Source: Fimenecus sp964457415
GTDB lineage: Bacteria; Bacillota; Clostridia; Oscillospirales; Acutalibacteraceae
DNA length: 7,032 bases
Direction of reading: 5' to 3'
Assembly (NCBI GenBank): GCA_964457415.1
Contig: CAYWFB010000075.1
Span: 1-7,032, forward strand
The notes beneath the pieces are model-generated. The model did not search any database and was not told the DNA's origin. It saw nothing but the letters and a program-made list of their open reading frames with translations. Every line of letters starts with the position of its first letter. Within the stretch, counting starts at the first letter, position 1. The position numbers and the translations under genes were made by a program. Positions 1 to 5,916 of the stretch are shown one piece after another.

Positions 1-42
1 AAGAGCAACAACGAATATTTTAATCTTGATCTTGCCCAACAT
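1..42 (-). CDS. Start of a third minus-strand gene (partial, cut by window edge)
   Basis: An ATG at 42-40 opens a frame of 14 codons to the window edge, reading MLGKIKIKIFVVAL. It is preceded by a near-perfect ribosome binding site (AAAGGAGGA) with 5 bases between AGGAGG and the ATG, the strongest reason to believe it. The start lies 110 bases after the stop of the giant protein gene, in the same direction, so co-transcription is plausible. The visible peptide has alternating lysines followed by a hydrophobic run, as at the beginning of a signal peptide or a first membrane segment. It could be another SipW-class secreted protein, a SipW-type signal peptidase, or an unrelated membrane protein. 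Fourteen residues cannot decide, and no function is assigned. Confidence 0.72.
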   Translation of the reverse strand, partial: MLGKIKIKIFVVAL

Positions 43-47
43 AATGT

Positions 48-53
48 CCTCCT
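48..53 (-). promoter_or_regulatory. Ribosome binding site of the partial third gene
   Basis: The minus strand reads AAAGGAGGACATT directly before the ATG at 42. The AGGAGG core is 5 bases from the start. This strong match is what supports the truncated reading frame as a real gene. Confidence 0.75.
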
Positions 54-73
54 TTGCAAGATTTTGCTTGTCA

Positions 74-113
74 GCAATCAAAACCCACATCCGCGGATAT
101 AGGCTTTGATTGC
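74..113 (-). repeat. 9-bp inverted repeat with a central palindrome, between genes 2 and 3
   Basis: GCAATCAAA at 74-82 is the exact reverse complement of TTTGATTGC at 105-113. The enclosed 22 bases contain the self-complementary decamer ATCCGCGGAT (89-98), and CC at 85-86 could pair with GG at 102-103. The arm at 112-113 shares two bases with the neighbouring 112-141 hairpin, so the two outermost pairs cannot form in both structures at once. The element sits 20 bases upstream of the ribosome binding site of the third gene. It may be an RNA structure controlling passage into that gene or a protein-binding operator; the function is unknown. Confidence 0.5.
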
Positions 114-141
114 CGCCCAAGGCCTTTCGGCCTTGGGCGGC
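112..141 (-). terminator. Perfect 13-bp GAAA-capped hairpin after the giant gene, terminator-like but without a U-run
   Basis: GCCGCCCAAGGCC (112-124) and GGCCTTGGGCGGC (129-141) are exact reverse complements separated by four bases. Read as minus-strand RNA the loop is GAAA, a stable GNRA tetraloop. The structure starts 11 bases after the TAA of the giant gene. On the minus strand it is followed by AATCAAAGCC rather than a U-run, so it does not fit a classical Rho-independent terminator. It could be a partial terminator, a 3'-end stabiliser protecting the upstream message, or a dispersed palindromic element. A T-rich stretch does follow on the plus strand, but no plus-strand gene needs termination here. 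Confidence 0.6.
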
Positions 142-152
142 TAATTGTTAAT

Positions 153-3100
153 TTACATCAACGGAATATAGCGCTCTGCCATATAGACAATGTCCTCCCA
201 AGTAAGGAGACCTTTGCCCATAGCGACCTTCAAGTATGCGCCATTGAAAGCATTGAATGCTTCCTCGGTAATCAAACCGCCGAAGTCGTCAATGGTGAAC
301 AGACCGTAGGTTTCAATATCCTGTTGCTTCTGCTCGGCATCGTAAATCATAGTTTTGGTATCAACTTCGAAGATGTTGAACAGACCGCTGATGCCACCAG
401 GCATAGACAACACACCATTGGTGTAGTAGCAGAGGTGCTCGAAAGTTACGGGAGACCATGCTGTGGTTACCTCGCGCTCAATAACAACCTTGTCCAGTGT
501 GATAACCTTCCATGTGTCATTATGTACATCGCCAATCTTAACGAACTTATGTCCCACATAGTCAGCATAATTTTCAGCATCAATGTAAACATACTTTCCA
601 AGATCCAGGTCAAAGAAGCCATGCTCGGAGATAACCTTTACATCGGAGCCATCGGAGAAGTACAGATGGACGATTTCATACTCCATTTCAGCATCATTGT
701 CAACGAATACGATGGGAGCAGACTCGTACTTACCGGTCTCCAGATTCCAAACCAGCAACATCTCGTCGCCCTTCAGACTGTCAACGCGCACCTGCTTGCC
801 GTTTGCAAGAGTAATCAGTGTATCGGGAGTGACACAACTGGAACTCGGTTTTTCCAATGTACCCTTCTGAAATGTGCTATAGTCATACTCATCCAAATTA
901 CTATAGGTGACTGTTTCCGTACGATTCCAAGTTGTGGAATCATTTTTGTCGGTAAAGACATAAGTAAGGATAATGCTTCTGGTTGTTGTAGCTGTAGTAA
1001 ATTCTTTATTAGTAGATGCAAAGTACAAGGTATTCTCGGATATAACAGGAGTAATCTTGGTGCCGTCAGAGTGAACCTGGCCGCCAGTGATTGTCAGCGT
1101 ATAATCGTCGCAAGTATAGGTCCATACGTTGCTACTAATCGTGCCATTATTGTACAAAGTGGACAGATCAACTGTCTTAACCTTGCTCTCGGACGCGCTC
1201 CAATAAGTGACGGATACGCCCGTCAAAACAGGATACGCAGGCCTCCAGTCTCCATCTGCCTTATCGACCAGACGGATACCAGTTGCAGTACCAGCGTTTG
1301 TAAACTTGGGGGGCTCGATACTGGTCTTGGTCGCACTTAAAACAAACGTCATTTCTCTAGATACAGTTTCACCTGTCAGTTCACCCTTGTTGTTGTAAAT
1401 CTGATTATCGGAAACTACCAGCGTGTAGACCGTGCTCTGAAGCTGATTCAAGGTGATGGGAGTATCCTTGTCTACAGCATTATCATTACCATCCTTCACA
1501 GTATAGTTAAGATCCTTGCCATACTTCTGAACTTTCAAATCAGCGAAGGTGAAGTTATAGGTACCACCGACAATATTATCCAAATCTACAGACAGCTTGG
1601 TTTCCCAGATCCCATTATTCAGCACCTTGCTTGTGGTGATGTTTTCATTCTCACCAGCAAAGACAACCGTAGGCATGATATCCTTGTTTCCTGCTGTGGA
1701 ACTACCATCACTGGAATTTTTCGACACAATAGAATACACCTGACCGGTATATGTCATCATAGTAACGGATTTCAACTGATATATAACTGTTTCTTTATCA
1801 GATCGATTATCTTCAATTGATGCCGTCTGTTCATTTAAATATACAATACCGGTGTTGATCTTCTCATTGTAGACATAAGCAGAGTAATCGAATGCTCCTG
1901 TAATGGCCGTCTGAGCATAACTGTTGCTAACTATATTAGCATCGCTTTTGCTAATCCAGTTTTCCTGTTTCAGTTTTCCCTCCAGCAACAGCTTTGCGTT
2001 GGAAGTACTCTCATTTGTACCAACCAGAATACCAAAGCCATACACCTTTTTCGATGTATCATATGTAGAGGTCGTGATTTCCTGGCTAGTGGTTACGTTA
2101 TTCAAAGTGACAGTATACGCATCAGTGCTCTTGATATGGATATTGGAAAGACTACCATTCTTCAGAGATGTGTTTTCAATGGTAACATTGCCCTCACCAA
2201 CCTGAATGTTATTACGTGCACCTTCAATGTCACAATTCGAAATTGTACTGTTGCCGCTGACAACGACCGCAGAATAACCATAGGGATATCTACCGTCTTT
2301 AGCGTTCATTTCGGAGGTATACACATAAGACTCCGGGAAGATATCGCAAATAATATTTACATTATCCAGCACACCGCCATTTTCGACAGTAACAAAGCCA
2401 TAGGAAACCGCTGCACTCTTGTAGGAGCCATCGCCAGAGAAAGTCATATTGAAGTCATTGCCATAGAAGGTGTATCCATTCTTTACAGACAAAGAGCTTG
2501 CTCCAACATTACTCAGCAGAACCACATTGTTTGCAGTTGCGTTGGTTGCGCCGGTTGCGTTCACAGCATCCACAACTTCCAGGTACAGCACAGTGGGAGT
2601 ACAGAAGTTATAGTCCTGAATGGTGACCTTGACCACGCCGGTGCCGTTAAATTGAATGGTGCCCTTAGTCCAATCGGCATTTGCGGTATAGACACCGGAA
2701 ACCTGTGTGTTCTCGTCAACCTTATCGATGGTAACAACTACGCCGGAGCTATTGATGGTTGCGCCGTCCTTAGCAGCGAACAGGCTGCCAACAGAAACAG
2801 TGTTCTGATTACCAACACGGTACAGGAAATCACCGGTGAACTTGGTTACAAACTTCTCCTCGGACTTATCCTGATTGCCCAATTCAATATCAAGGATTTT
2901 GATACCTTCCAGTTCTTTTAGACCCTGGCTCTTAACGCCCCATCCATAACCTGTGAAGAGTTGGTCAAAAGGCAAGTAAATCGCACGGTTATTCTCAACA
3001 TCAGTATGGTTATGACTACAGCCAGTTACCTTACCGTTTTCAATAACCAGTTCGCTATTATCCACACGGCTGAACTTATAGTCATCCGGACCAGAGTAGC

Positions 3101-5303
3101 TGGGATGGCCGTTCTTTTCAAACTCACAATAGTAGTAGTTATTCCATTCGCCAAAGTGAACTGTACATCCATTTGCAGTGATGCCGGTCATATCAGGCTG
3201 TACATAGTTGCCAACAGTTTTATTATGACGGATAGAACCAATGATCATACCGGAATATCGATACCAGTAATACTGATAGTTGCCGCATACGTCATTGTAA
3301 ACATCCATCTTTGCTGCAACATGGCAGTTATCAAAACTGATGGTGTCGTCGGTAGCATTACCGCTGCCGTCCACATTACCACGATACATACCCACCAAAC
3401 CGCCACAGGCTACGTCATAAGAGCCCCACAGTGCGGAAATCTTGTTGGAGTTATCCACGGTGATGTTCTTCAAGGTGATATGGTCATCGTTTGCCGCAGA
3501 GGTGTTGCCGGCAATACCGATGATGCCACCATTGCCGGTATTGTAAACGCGGGGGTTACAGTTGGTAATTGCGATGTTTTCAAAGGTTGCTTTACCTGCT
3601 GCATAGGCAGCGATGACACCGGTGGGGGTAAATTCGCCATCGGATTCAAAGTTATCAACTGTCAGGTTCTTAATGGTACCGCCATACACATAGCCGAACA
3701 GACCCATTGCGGCATTCCAGTAGTTGCCGTCGTAGTTGCCCTTCAGCGCCCAGGTGTTCTGGTAGATATTGGAGATGGTGTGGCCGGCACCGTCAAAAAC
3801 GCCCTTAAATGCGCCACCGTAGGTGTACCACTTGCTTGCATCGCCGTCTGCAATATTGCTGCTGGGCAGTTTCGTATCTTCGTTGATCTCGTAGATGGCT
3901 TCGGGTGCTTCGTCAAGATCAATGGCAGCGATCTCACCGCCTACCTTATGGTAGCCGATAGGGTAGAACTTTCCGCCGTCCTCTACTCCATCAATATCAA
4001 TGTCGCACAACAGCCTGTAATGTTTATCGCCGTATTCCTCATTGTTATTGGAAATACATTCGTTGAAGAATGCAAACTGGTCAGCATTGGCAATCAAATA
4101 GGGATCTGCTTCTGTACCTGTACCACCGGAGAATGCGGTAGCAATGGTTCCCTCCCATTTGCCGTTTGTTTCAGCGATCACGGCGACCTCGGAGAAGGTT
4201 GCCATTGCAACGGAGACCTCGCCGGTCAGGGGATCATATGTAAAGGTGTTGTGAGAAGTCAAAGCATCAATGCTATTTACCAGAGTCATGGGGGTGTTTA
4301 CGCCATTTTCCACATGGTACAGGCGATAATTACCCATATTCAGATGCTGGGGCAGGATCGCGCCCAGGTTTATAACAACAGGAACGGTATTGTCCTTGGC
4401 GACACCATCGATATGAACATCCACGGGGATCAGCACTTCGTCGTTCACAGGTGTGAAACCGGTATTGGAGTCGTTCAGGGGAGAAACTGTCAGGGTCAGC
4501 TGGTCAGCGCCGGCCTCCATTGCCACACCTGCGGGAGCATATGCGGAAATGTTGCTGCCGATCATGGTTACGCCGCCGGCAGGAACTTTGCCGTCAACAG
4601 CTGCCACGGAAGCGGTTGCCCGGTCCAGACCCAGCACAGCCAGGGTTGCGCCACCATCATAATTAGCACCGAAGGAGTCCTGCTCAAAAGCAGCCTGGGT
4701 TGCCAGTGCGGTAATGGTGAAATTACCGGCATCCTTGCCCTGGTACTCATTGCCGGCGGTGGTGATCATACTCATAGCGATGGTCATGATCACTTCACCG
4801 GAGGGGTGCGTATCACTCAGCTGATTTGCTGCAAGCAGTGTACCGTTGGCGGTTGCACCGCCGTTGAGAACATTGTTCAGCAAGCCGATGGCTTTCAGCT
4901 TGGACAGGTCACTGCGGTCCTGTACATCTACGGCGCCGTTGGCAAAATAGACATTGATCACTTCTGCCAGCTTGCCCACCTCGTTCTGAGGAGCGATGGT
5001 CAGCTTATAGTTCATTGCCAGATTACCGGCGTTGACCAGCTTGATGTATTTTACATCGGTATAGCCGGGCTCCCAGTTATCATAGCTGAAAACGGTATTG
5101 TAACCGGCTTCTTCAACATTGTACCAGGTACCGCTGTTGAGGTCGTCCGTCCAATACATTTCCACATTCAGTGTGCCGGATGTGATAATGTTGCTTGCAG
5201 ACTGTGTGGAGTCAGTAAACCAAGCGTAGGTACTGCCCAGCAGCATCAAAAAGCACAAGATCAGAGAAATGGCACTTTTAAATAGCGCTGTTTTCTTGTT
5301 CAT
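153..5303 (-). CDS. Giant SipW-class secreted modular beta-rich protein with C-terminal Hint domain
   Basis: This 1716-residue extracellular protein has no recognised gene name. Domains in order: SipW-class signal (1-27, cut probably after A27 in GSTYAWFTDS); TasA/camelysin-like module (28-215: WEPGY, TAGNEYQG, ATQ, NYD); second beta domain (about 225-377, ending ATFSEVAVI); beta-helix with GLUG-like turns (385-790); a beta domain (801-912); a second parallel-repeat block (913-1085); Ig-like beta segments (about 1205-1467); Hint domain (1490-1636); and a conserved-looking tail to 1716. No LPXTG or C-terminal membrane segment is seen. I chose ATG at 5303 over an in-frame GTG at 5315. The GTG is part of the only ribosome binding site (AAGAGGTG), which suits the ATG, and starting at the ATG puts lysines directly before the hydrophobic core. 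The role is inferred: a surface or matrix structural or adhesive protein that may process itself. It shares its N-terminal module with the upstream gene, 115 bases away. Export and modular layout are confident; function is not. Confidence 0.9.
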   Translation of the reverse strand: MNKKTALFKSAISLILCFLMLLGSTYAWFTDSTQSASNIITSGTLNVEMYWTDDLNSGTWYNVEEAGYNTVFSYDNWEPGYTDVKYIKLVNAGNLAMNYKLTIAPQNEVGKLAEVINVYFANGAVDVQDRSDLSKLKAIGLLNNVLNGGATANGTLLAANQLSDTHPSGEVIMTIAMSMITTAGNEYQGKDAGNFTITALATQAAFEQDSFGANYDGGATLAVLGLDRATASVAAVDGKVPAGGVTMIGSNISAYAPAGVAMEAGADQLTLTVSPLNDSNTGFTPVNDEVLIPVDVHIDGVAKDNTVPVVINLGAILPQHLNMGNYRLYHVENGVNTPMTLVNSIDALTSHNTFTYDPLTGEVSVAMATFSEVAVIAETNGKWEGTIATAFSGGTGTEADPYLIANADQFAFFNECISNNNEEYGDKHYRLLCDIDIDGVEDGGKFYPIGYHKVGGEIAAIDLDEAPEAIYEINEDTKLPSSNIADGDASKWYTYGGAFKGVFDGAGHTISNIYQNTWALKGNYDGNYWNAAMGLFGYVYGGTIKNLTVDNFESDGEFTPTGVIAAYAAGKATFENIAITNCNPRVYNTGNGGIIGIAGNTSAANDDHITLKNITVDNSNKISALWGSYDVACGGLVGMYRGNVDGSGNATDDTISFDNCHVAAKMDVYNDVCGNYQYYWYRYSGMIIGSIRHNKTVGNYVQPDMTGITANGCTVHFGEWNNYYYCEFEKNGHPSYSGPDDYKFSRVDNSELVIENGKVTGCSHNHTDVENNRAIYLPFDQLFTGYGWGVKSQGLKELEGIKILDIELGNQDKSEEKFVTKFTGDFLYRVGNQNTVSVGSLFAAKDGATINSSGVVVTIDKVDENTQVSGVYTANADWTKGTIQFNGTGVVKVTIQDYNFCTPTVLYLEVVDAVNATGATNATANNVVLLSNVGASSLSVKNGYTFYGNDFNMTFSGDGSYKSAAVSYGFVTVENGGVLDNVNIICDIFPESYVYTSEMNAKDGRYPYGYSAVVVSGNSTISNCDIEGARNNIQVGEGNVTIENTSLKNGSLSNIHIKSTDAYTVTLNNVTTSQEITTSTYDTSKKVYGFGILVGTNESTSNAKLLLEGKLKQENWISKSDANIVSNSYAQTAITGAFDYSAYVYNEKINTGIVYLNEQTASIEDNRSDKETVIYQLKSVTMMTYTGQVYSIVSKNSSDGSSTAGNKDIMPTVVFAGENENITTSKVLNNGIWETKLSVDLDNIVGGTYNFTFADLKVQKYGKDLNYTVKDGNDNAVDKDTPITLNQLQSTVYTLVVSDNQIYNNKGELTGETVSREMTFVLSATKTSIEPPKFTNAGTATGIRLVDKADGDWRPAYPVLTGVSVTYWSASESKVKTVDLSTLYNNGTISSNVWTYTCDDYTLTITGGQVHSDGTKITPVISENTLYFASTNKEFTTATTTRSIILTYVFTDKNDSTTWNRTETVTYSNLDEYDYSTFQKGTLEKPSSSCVTPDTLITLANGKQVRVDSLKGDEMLLVWNLETGKYESAPIVFVDNDAEMEYEIVHLYFSDGSDVKVISEHGFFDLDLGKYVYIDAENYADYVGHKFVKIGDVHNDTWKVITLDKVVIEREVTTAWSPVTFEHLCYYTNGVLSMPGGISGLFNIFEVDTKTMIYDAEQKQQDIETYGLFTIDDFGGLITEEAFNAFNGAYLKVAMGKGLLTWEDIVYMAERYIPLM
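156..395 (-). other. C-terminal tail after the Hint domain (residues about 1637-1716)
   Basis: About 80 residues follow the apparent end of the Hint fold. They include GLFNIFEVD just after the Hint end, an acidic and Gln-rich stretch (about 1643-1664), and an amphipathic ending with GKGLLTWEDIVYMAERYIPLM-like character. No hydrophobic anchor, sorting signal or cell-wall-binding repeat is visible. From memory, other Hint proteins of gut Firmicutes carry similar tails, which would suggest that it belongs to the Hint unit rather than being a separate extein; this was not checked by search. Confidence 0.45.
396..836 (-). other. Hint (hedgehog/intein-type) autoprocessing domain, residues 1490-1636
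   Basis: The domain begins at C1490 in SSSCVTPDTLITLANGKQ, followed by VRVDSLKGDEMLLVW. This is the usual Hint block A layout: Cys, Thr a few residues on, a Gly-containing turn, then a D-L-x-x-G-D segment. A block-B-like motif follows at SDGSDVKVISEHGFFD with H1561, where the usual Thr three residues before the His is Ile. The end matches SPVTFEHLCYYTNGVL, in which H1623 and C1625 are present but the Asn that inteins cyclise is Leu1624. Hint domains make a thioester at the first Cys and cleave or transfer the upstream polypeptide. With the Asn lost, N-terminal cleavage or ligation is more likely than splicing. The alignment was made by eye. Confidence 0.82.
2049..2567 (-). other. Second parallel beta-repeat block, residues about 913-1085
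   Basis: Short repeating strands alternate hydrophobic residues with Asn/Gly turns: GFVTVENGGVLDNVNI, SAVVVSGNSTISNCDIEG, NIQVGEGNVTIENTSLKNG and YTVTLNNVTTSQ. This is the pattern of a right-handed parallel beta-helix (pectate-lyase-like fold), used in many adhesins and polysaccharide-active proteins. No clear catalytic Asp/Arg cluster was recognised, so a structural or binding role is preferred over an enzymatic one. Confidence 0.6.
2934..4151 (-). other. Beta-helix region with GLUG-like turns, residues about 385-790
   Basis: The region opens with GTIATAFSGGTGTEADPYLI followed by ANADQF, the standard lead-in of secreted beta-helix proteins of Firmicutes and Bacteroidetes (A-F-x-G-G-x-G-T-x-x-D-P-Y-x-I). 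It continues with FKGVFDGAGHTISNI, AMGLFGYVYGGTIKNLTV, GGIIGIAGN and CGGLVGMYRGNV, which match the G-L-hydrophobic-G turns of GLUG motifs. Such segments stack into a solenoid and usually serve in adhesion or as stalks. The aromatic, Asn-rich stretch at about 676-760 (several Tyr-Tyr pairs) interrupts the regular pattern and may be a loop or inserted subdomain. Confidence 0.68.
5223..5303 (-). other. SipW-class signal peptide of the giant protein, residues 1-27
   Basis: MNKK is followed by a hydrophobic core from about residue 11 (AISLILCFLMLLGS) and the boundary TYA-WFTDS. The mature start then has Asn and SGTL at spacing typical of the TasA/camelysin class, where a SipW-type signal peptidase cuts after the Ala. 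The peptidase gene is not in this window. Confidence 0.85.
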
Positions 5304-5312
5304 TCTTATATA

Positions 5313-5320
5313 CACCTCTT
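5313..5320 (-). promoter_or_regulatory. Ribosome binding site that decides the start of the giant gene
   Basis: The minus strand reads AAGAGGTG at 5320-5313, with 9 bases before the ATG at 5303. The last three bases are themselves an in-frame GTG, which would lengthen the protein by four residues (MYIR). A start there would leave that GTG without a usable site, so the ATG is preferred. Confidence 0.68.
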
Positions 5321-5376
5321 AAAAAATTTTCGGTAAGCAAAACGCACAAAGCAGACCTTATGCACTTTGGTTACCG
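5321..5376 (-). repeat. Interrupted inverted repeat followed by an A4T6 run, just before the giant gene
   Basis: CGGTAA (5331-5336) pairs exactly with TTACCG (5371-5376), and inside it CAAAG (5347-5351) pairs with CTTTG (5365-5369), with an asymmetric bulge between. On the minus strand the structure is followed by AAAATTTTTT and then directly by the ribosome binding site of the giant gene. It could be a weak attenuator that lowers expression of the large downstream gene, or a fortuitous fold. The two stems are short, so confidence is low. Confidence 0.35.
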
Positions 5377-5379
5377 GAC

Positions 5380-5402
5380 ACACCCTCCCGAAGGAGGGGT
5401 GT
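5380..5402 (-). terminator. UUCG-capped hairpin between the two paralogues, terminator-like but without a U-run
   Basis: ACACCCTCC (5380-5388) pairs with GGAGGGGTGT (5393-5402) as nine base pairs with one bulged G. Read on the minus strand the loop is C-UUCG-G, the very stable cUUCGg tetraloop. It begins 16 bases after the stop codon of the 531-residue gene. No U-run follows on the minus strand, so complete Rho-independent termination is doubtful. Partial termination, or protection of the upstream message from 3' exonucleases, would let the small paralogue be made in excess over the giant one. That consequence is inference. Confidence 0.55.
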
Positions 5403-5418
5403 CGCGGCAGGGAAAAGA

Positions 5419-5916
5419 TTATTTAAAAGTGTAGTTGATGGTCTGGATGTCGTAGAACTCTGCAGAGTTCTCGGGGTTGGTCAGACGCAGCTTCACAGTG
5501 AAGGTAGCACCGGTCAGAGCATTGTCAACATCGCCTACACCACAGATGAAGGTGCCAACATAGTTAGCAACATCCAGATAGGTCCAGGGGTTGGTGGTAA
5601 CGCTTTCCAACAGACCGATCTCGGTGTCTGCCTCCAGAGTCAGGTCGCCATTGTGGAAGCCGACCCAACCGAAGGAACCGTAGTTACCGCCCAGGAAAAT
5701 CTGGTTTTCGCCCAGATTTCTGTCCAGACTTACATAGAAGTCACAGTACCAGTTAGCATAAGGATTCAGTGCAGCCTCTGCAGGAGTTTCATCACAGCTG
5801 AATACATAAGCGGACTCCAGGTTTGCTTCCAGGCCCTCAGTGGGAGACCACTGACCGTAATTGCCCCACTTGATATCAGCGGTATCAGTGTACTCTTCTA
5901 CGATAGCAACAGGCAA
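5419..5916 (-). other. C-terminal domain of the 531-residue protein, residues about 367-531
   Basis: This segment has no counterpart in the giant paralogue. It contains most of the aromatic residues of the protein and three of the five mature Cys (407, 424, 491). Recognisable landmarks are NWYCDFYVSL, GGNYGSFGWVGFHNGD, NPWTYLDVANYVGTFICGVG and TFTVKLRLTNP. Alternating hydrophobic strands and Gly/Asn turns suggest a beta-sandwich, perhaps lectin-like. I do not recognise a named family, and the function is unknown. Confidence 0.5.

Noticed and set aside
112..146. Plus-strand intrinsic terminator (hairpin followed by a T-rich stretch)
   Set aside because: The plus-strand tail TAATTGTTAATTT is only loosely T-rich and there is no credible plus-strand gene upstream to terminate.
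396..836. A complete splicing intein in the giant protein
   Set aside because: The terminal Asn is Leu, the block-B Thr is Ile, there is no homing endonuclease insertion, and what follows is a short charged tail rather than the remainder of an interrupted host domain.
54..1340. A 428-codon plus-strand frame opposite the Hint-encoding end
   Set aside because: It is in the same antisense register as the larger shadow and starts inside the spacer, across the hairpins. The protein shows no family features, whereas the minus strand encodes a clear Hint domain here.
2049..4151. Polysaccharide lyase or glycosidase activity in the beta-helix regions
   Set aside because: The parallel-repeat pattern is clear but no catalytic Asp/Arg/Lys cluster was recognised, so only a structural or binding role is supported.
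2961..5285. A 774-codon open frame on the plus strand opposite the giant gene
   Set aside because: It lies in exact codon register antisense to the giant gene, so it stays open simply because the sense strand rarely uses TTA, CTA or TCA codons there. The product is rich in Cys, Ile, Val and Gly with no recognisable domain, as expected of an antisense shadow.
5304..5315. In-frame GTG giving a four-residue longer giant protein (MYIR extension)
   Set aside because: The GTG is the last part of the only ribosome binding site, so it would lack one of its own, while the ATG at 5303 is correctly spaced and gives a standard signal peptide start.
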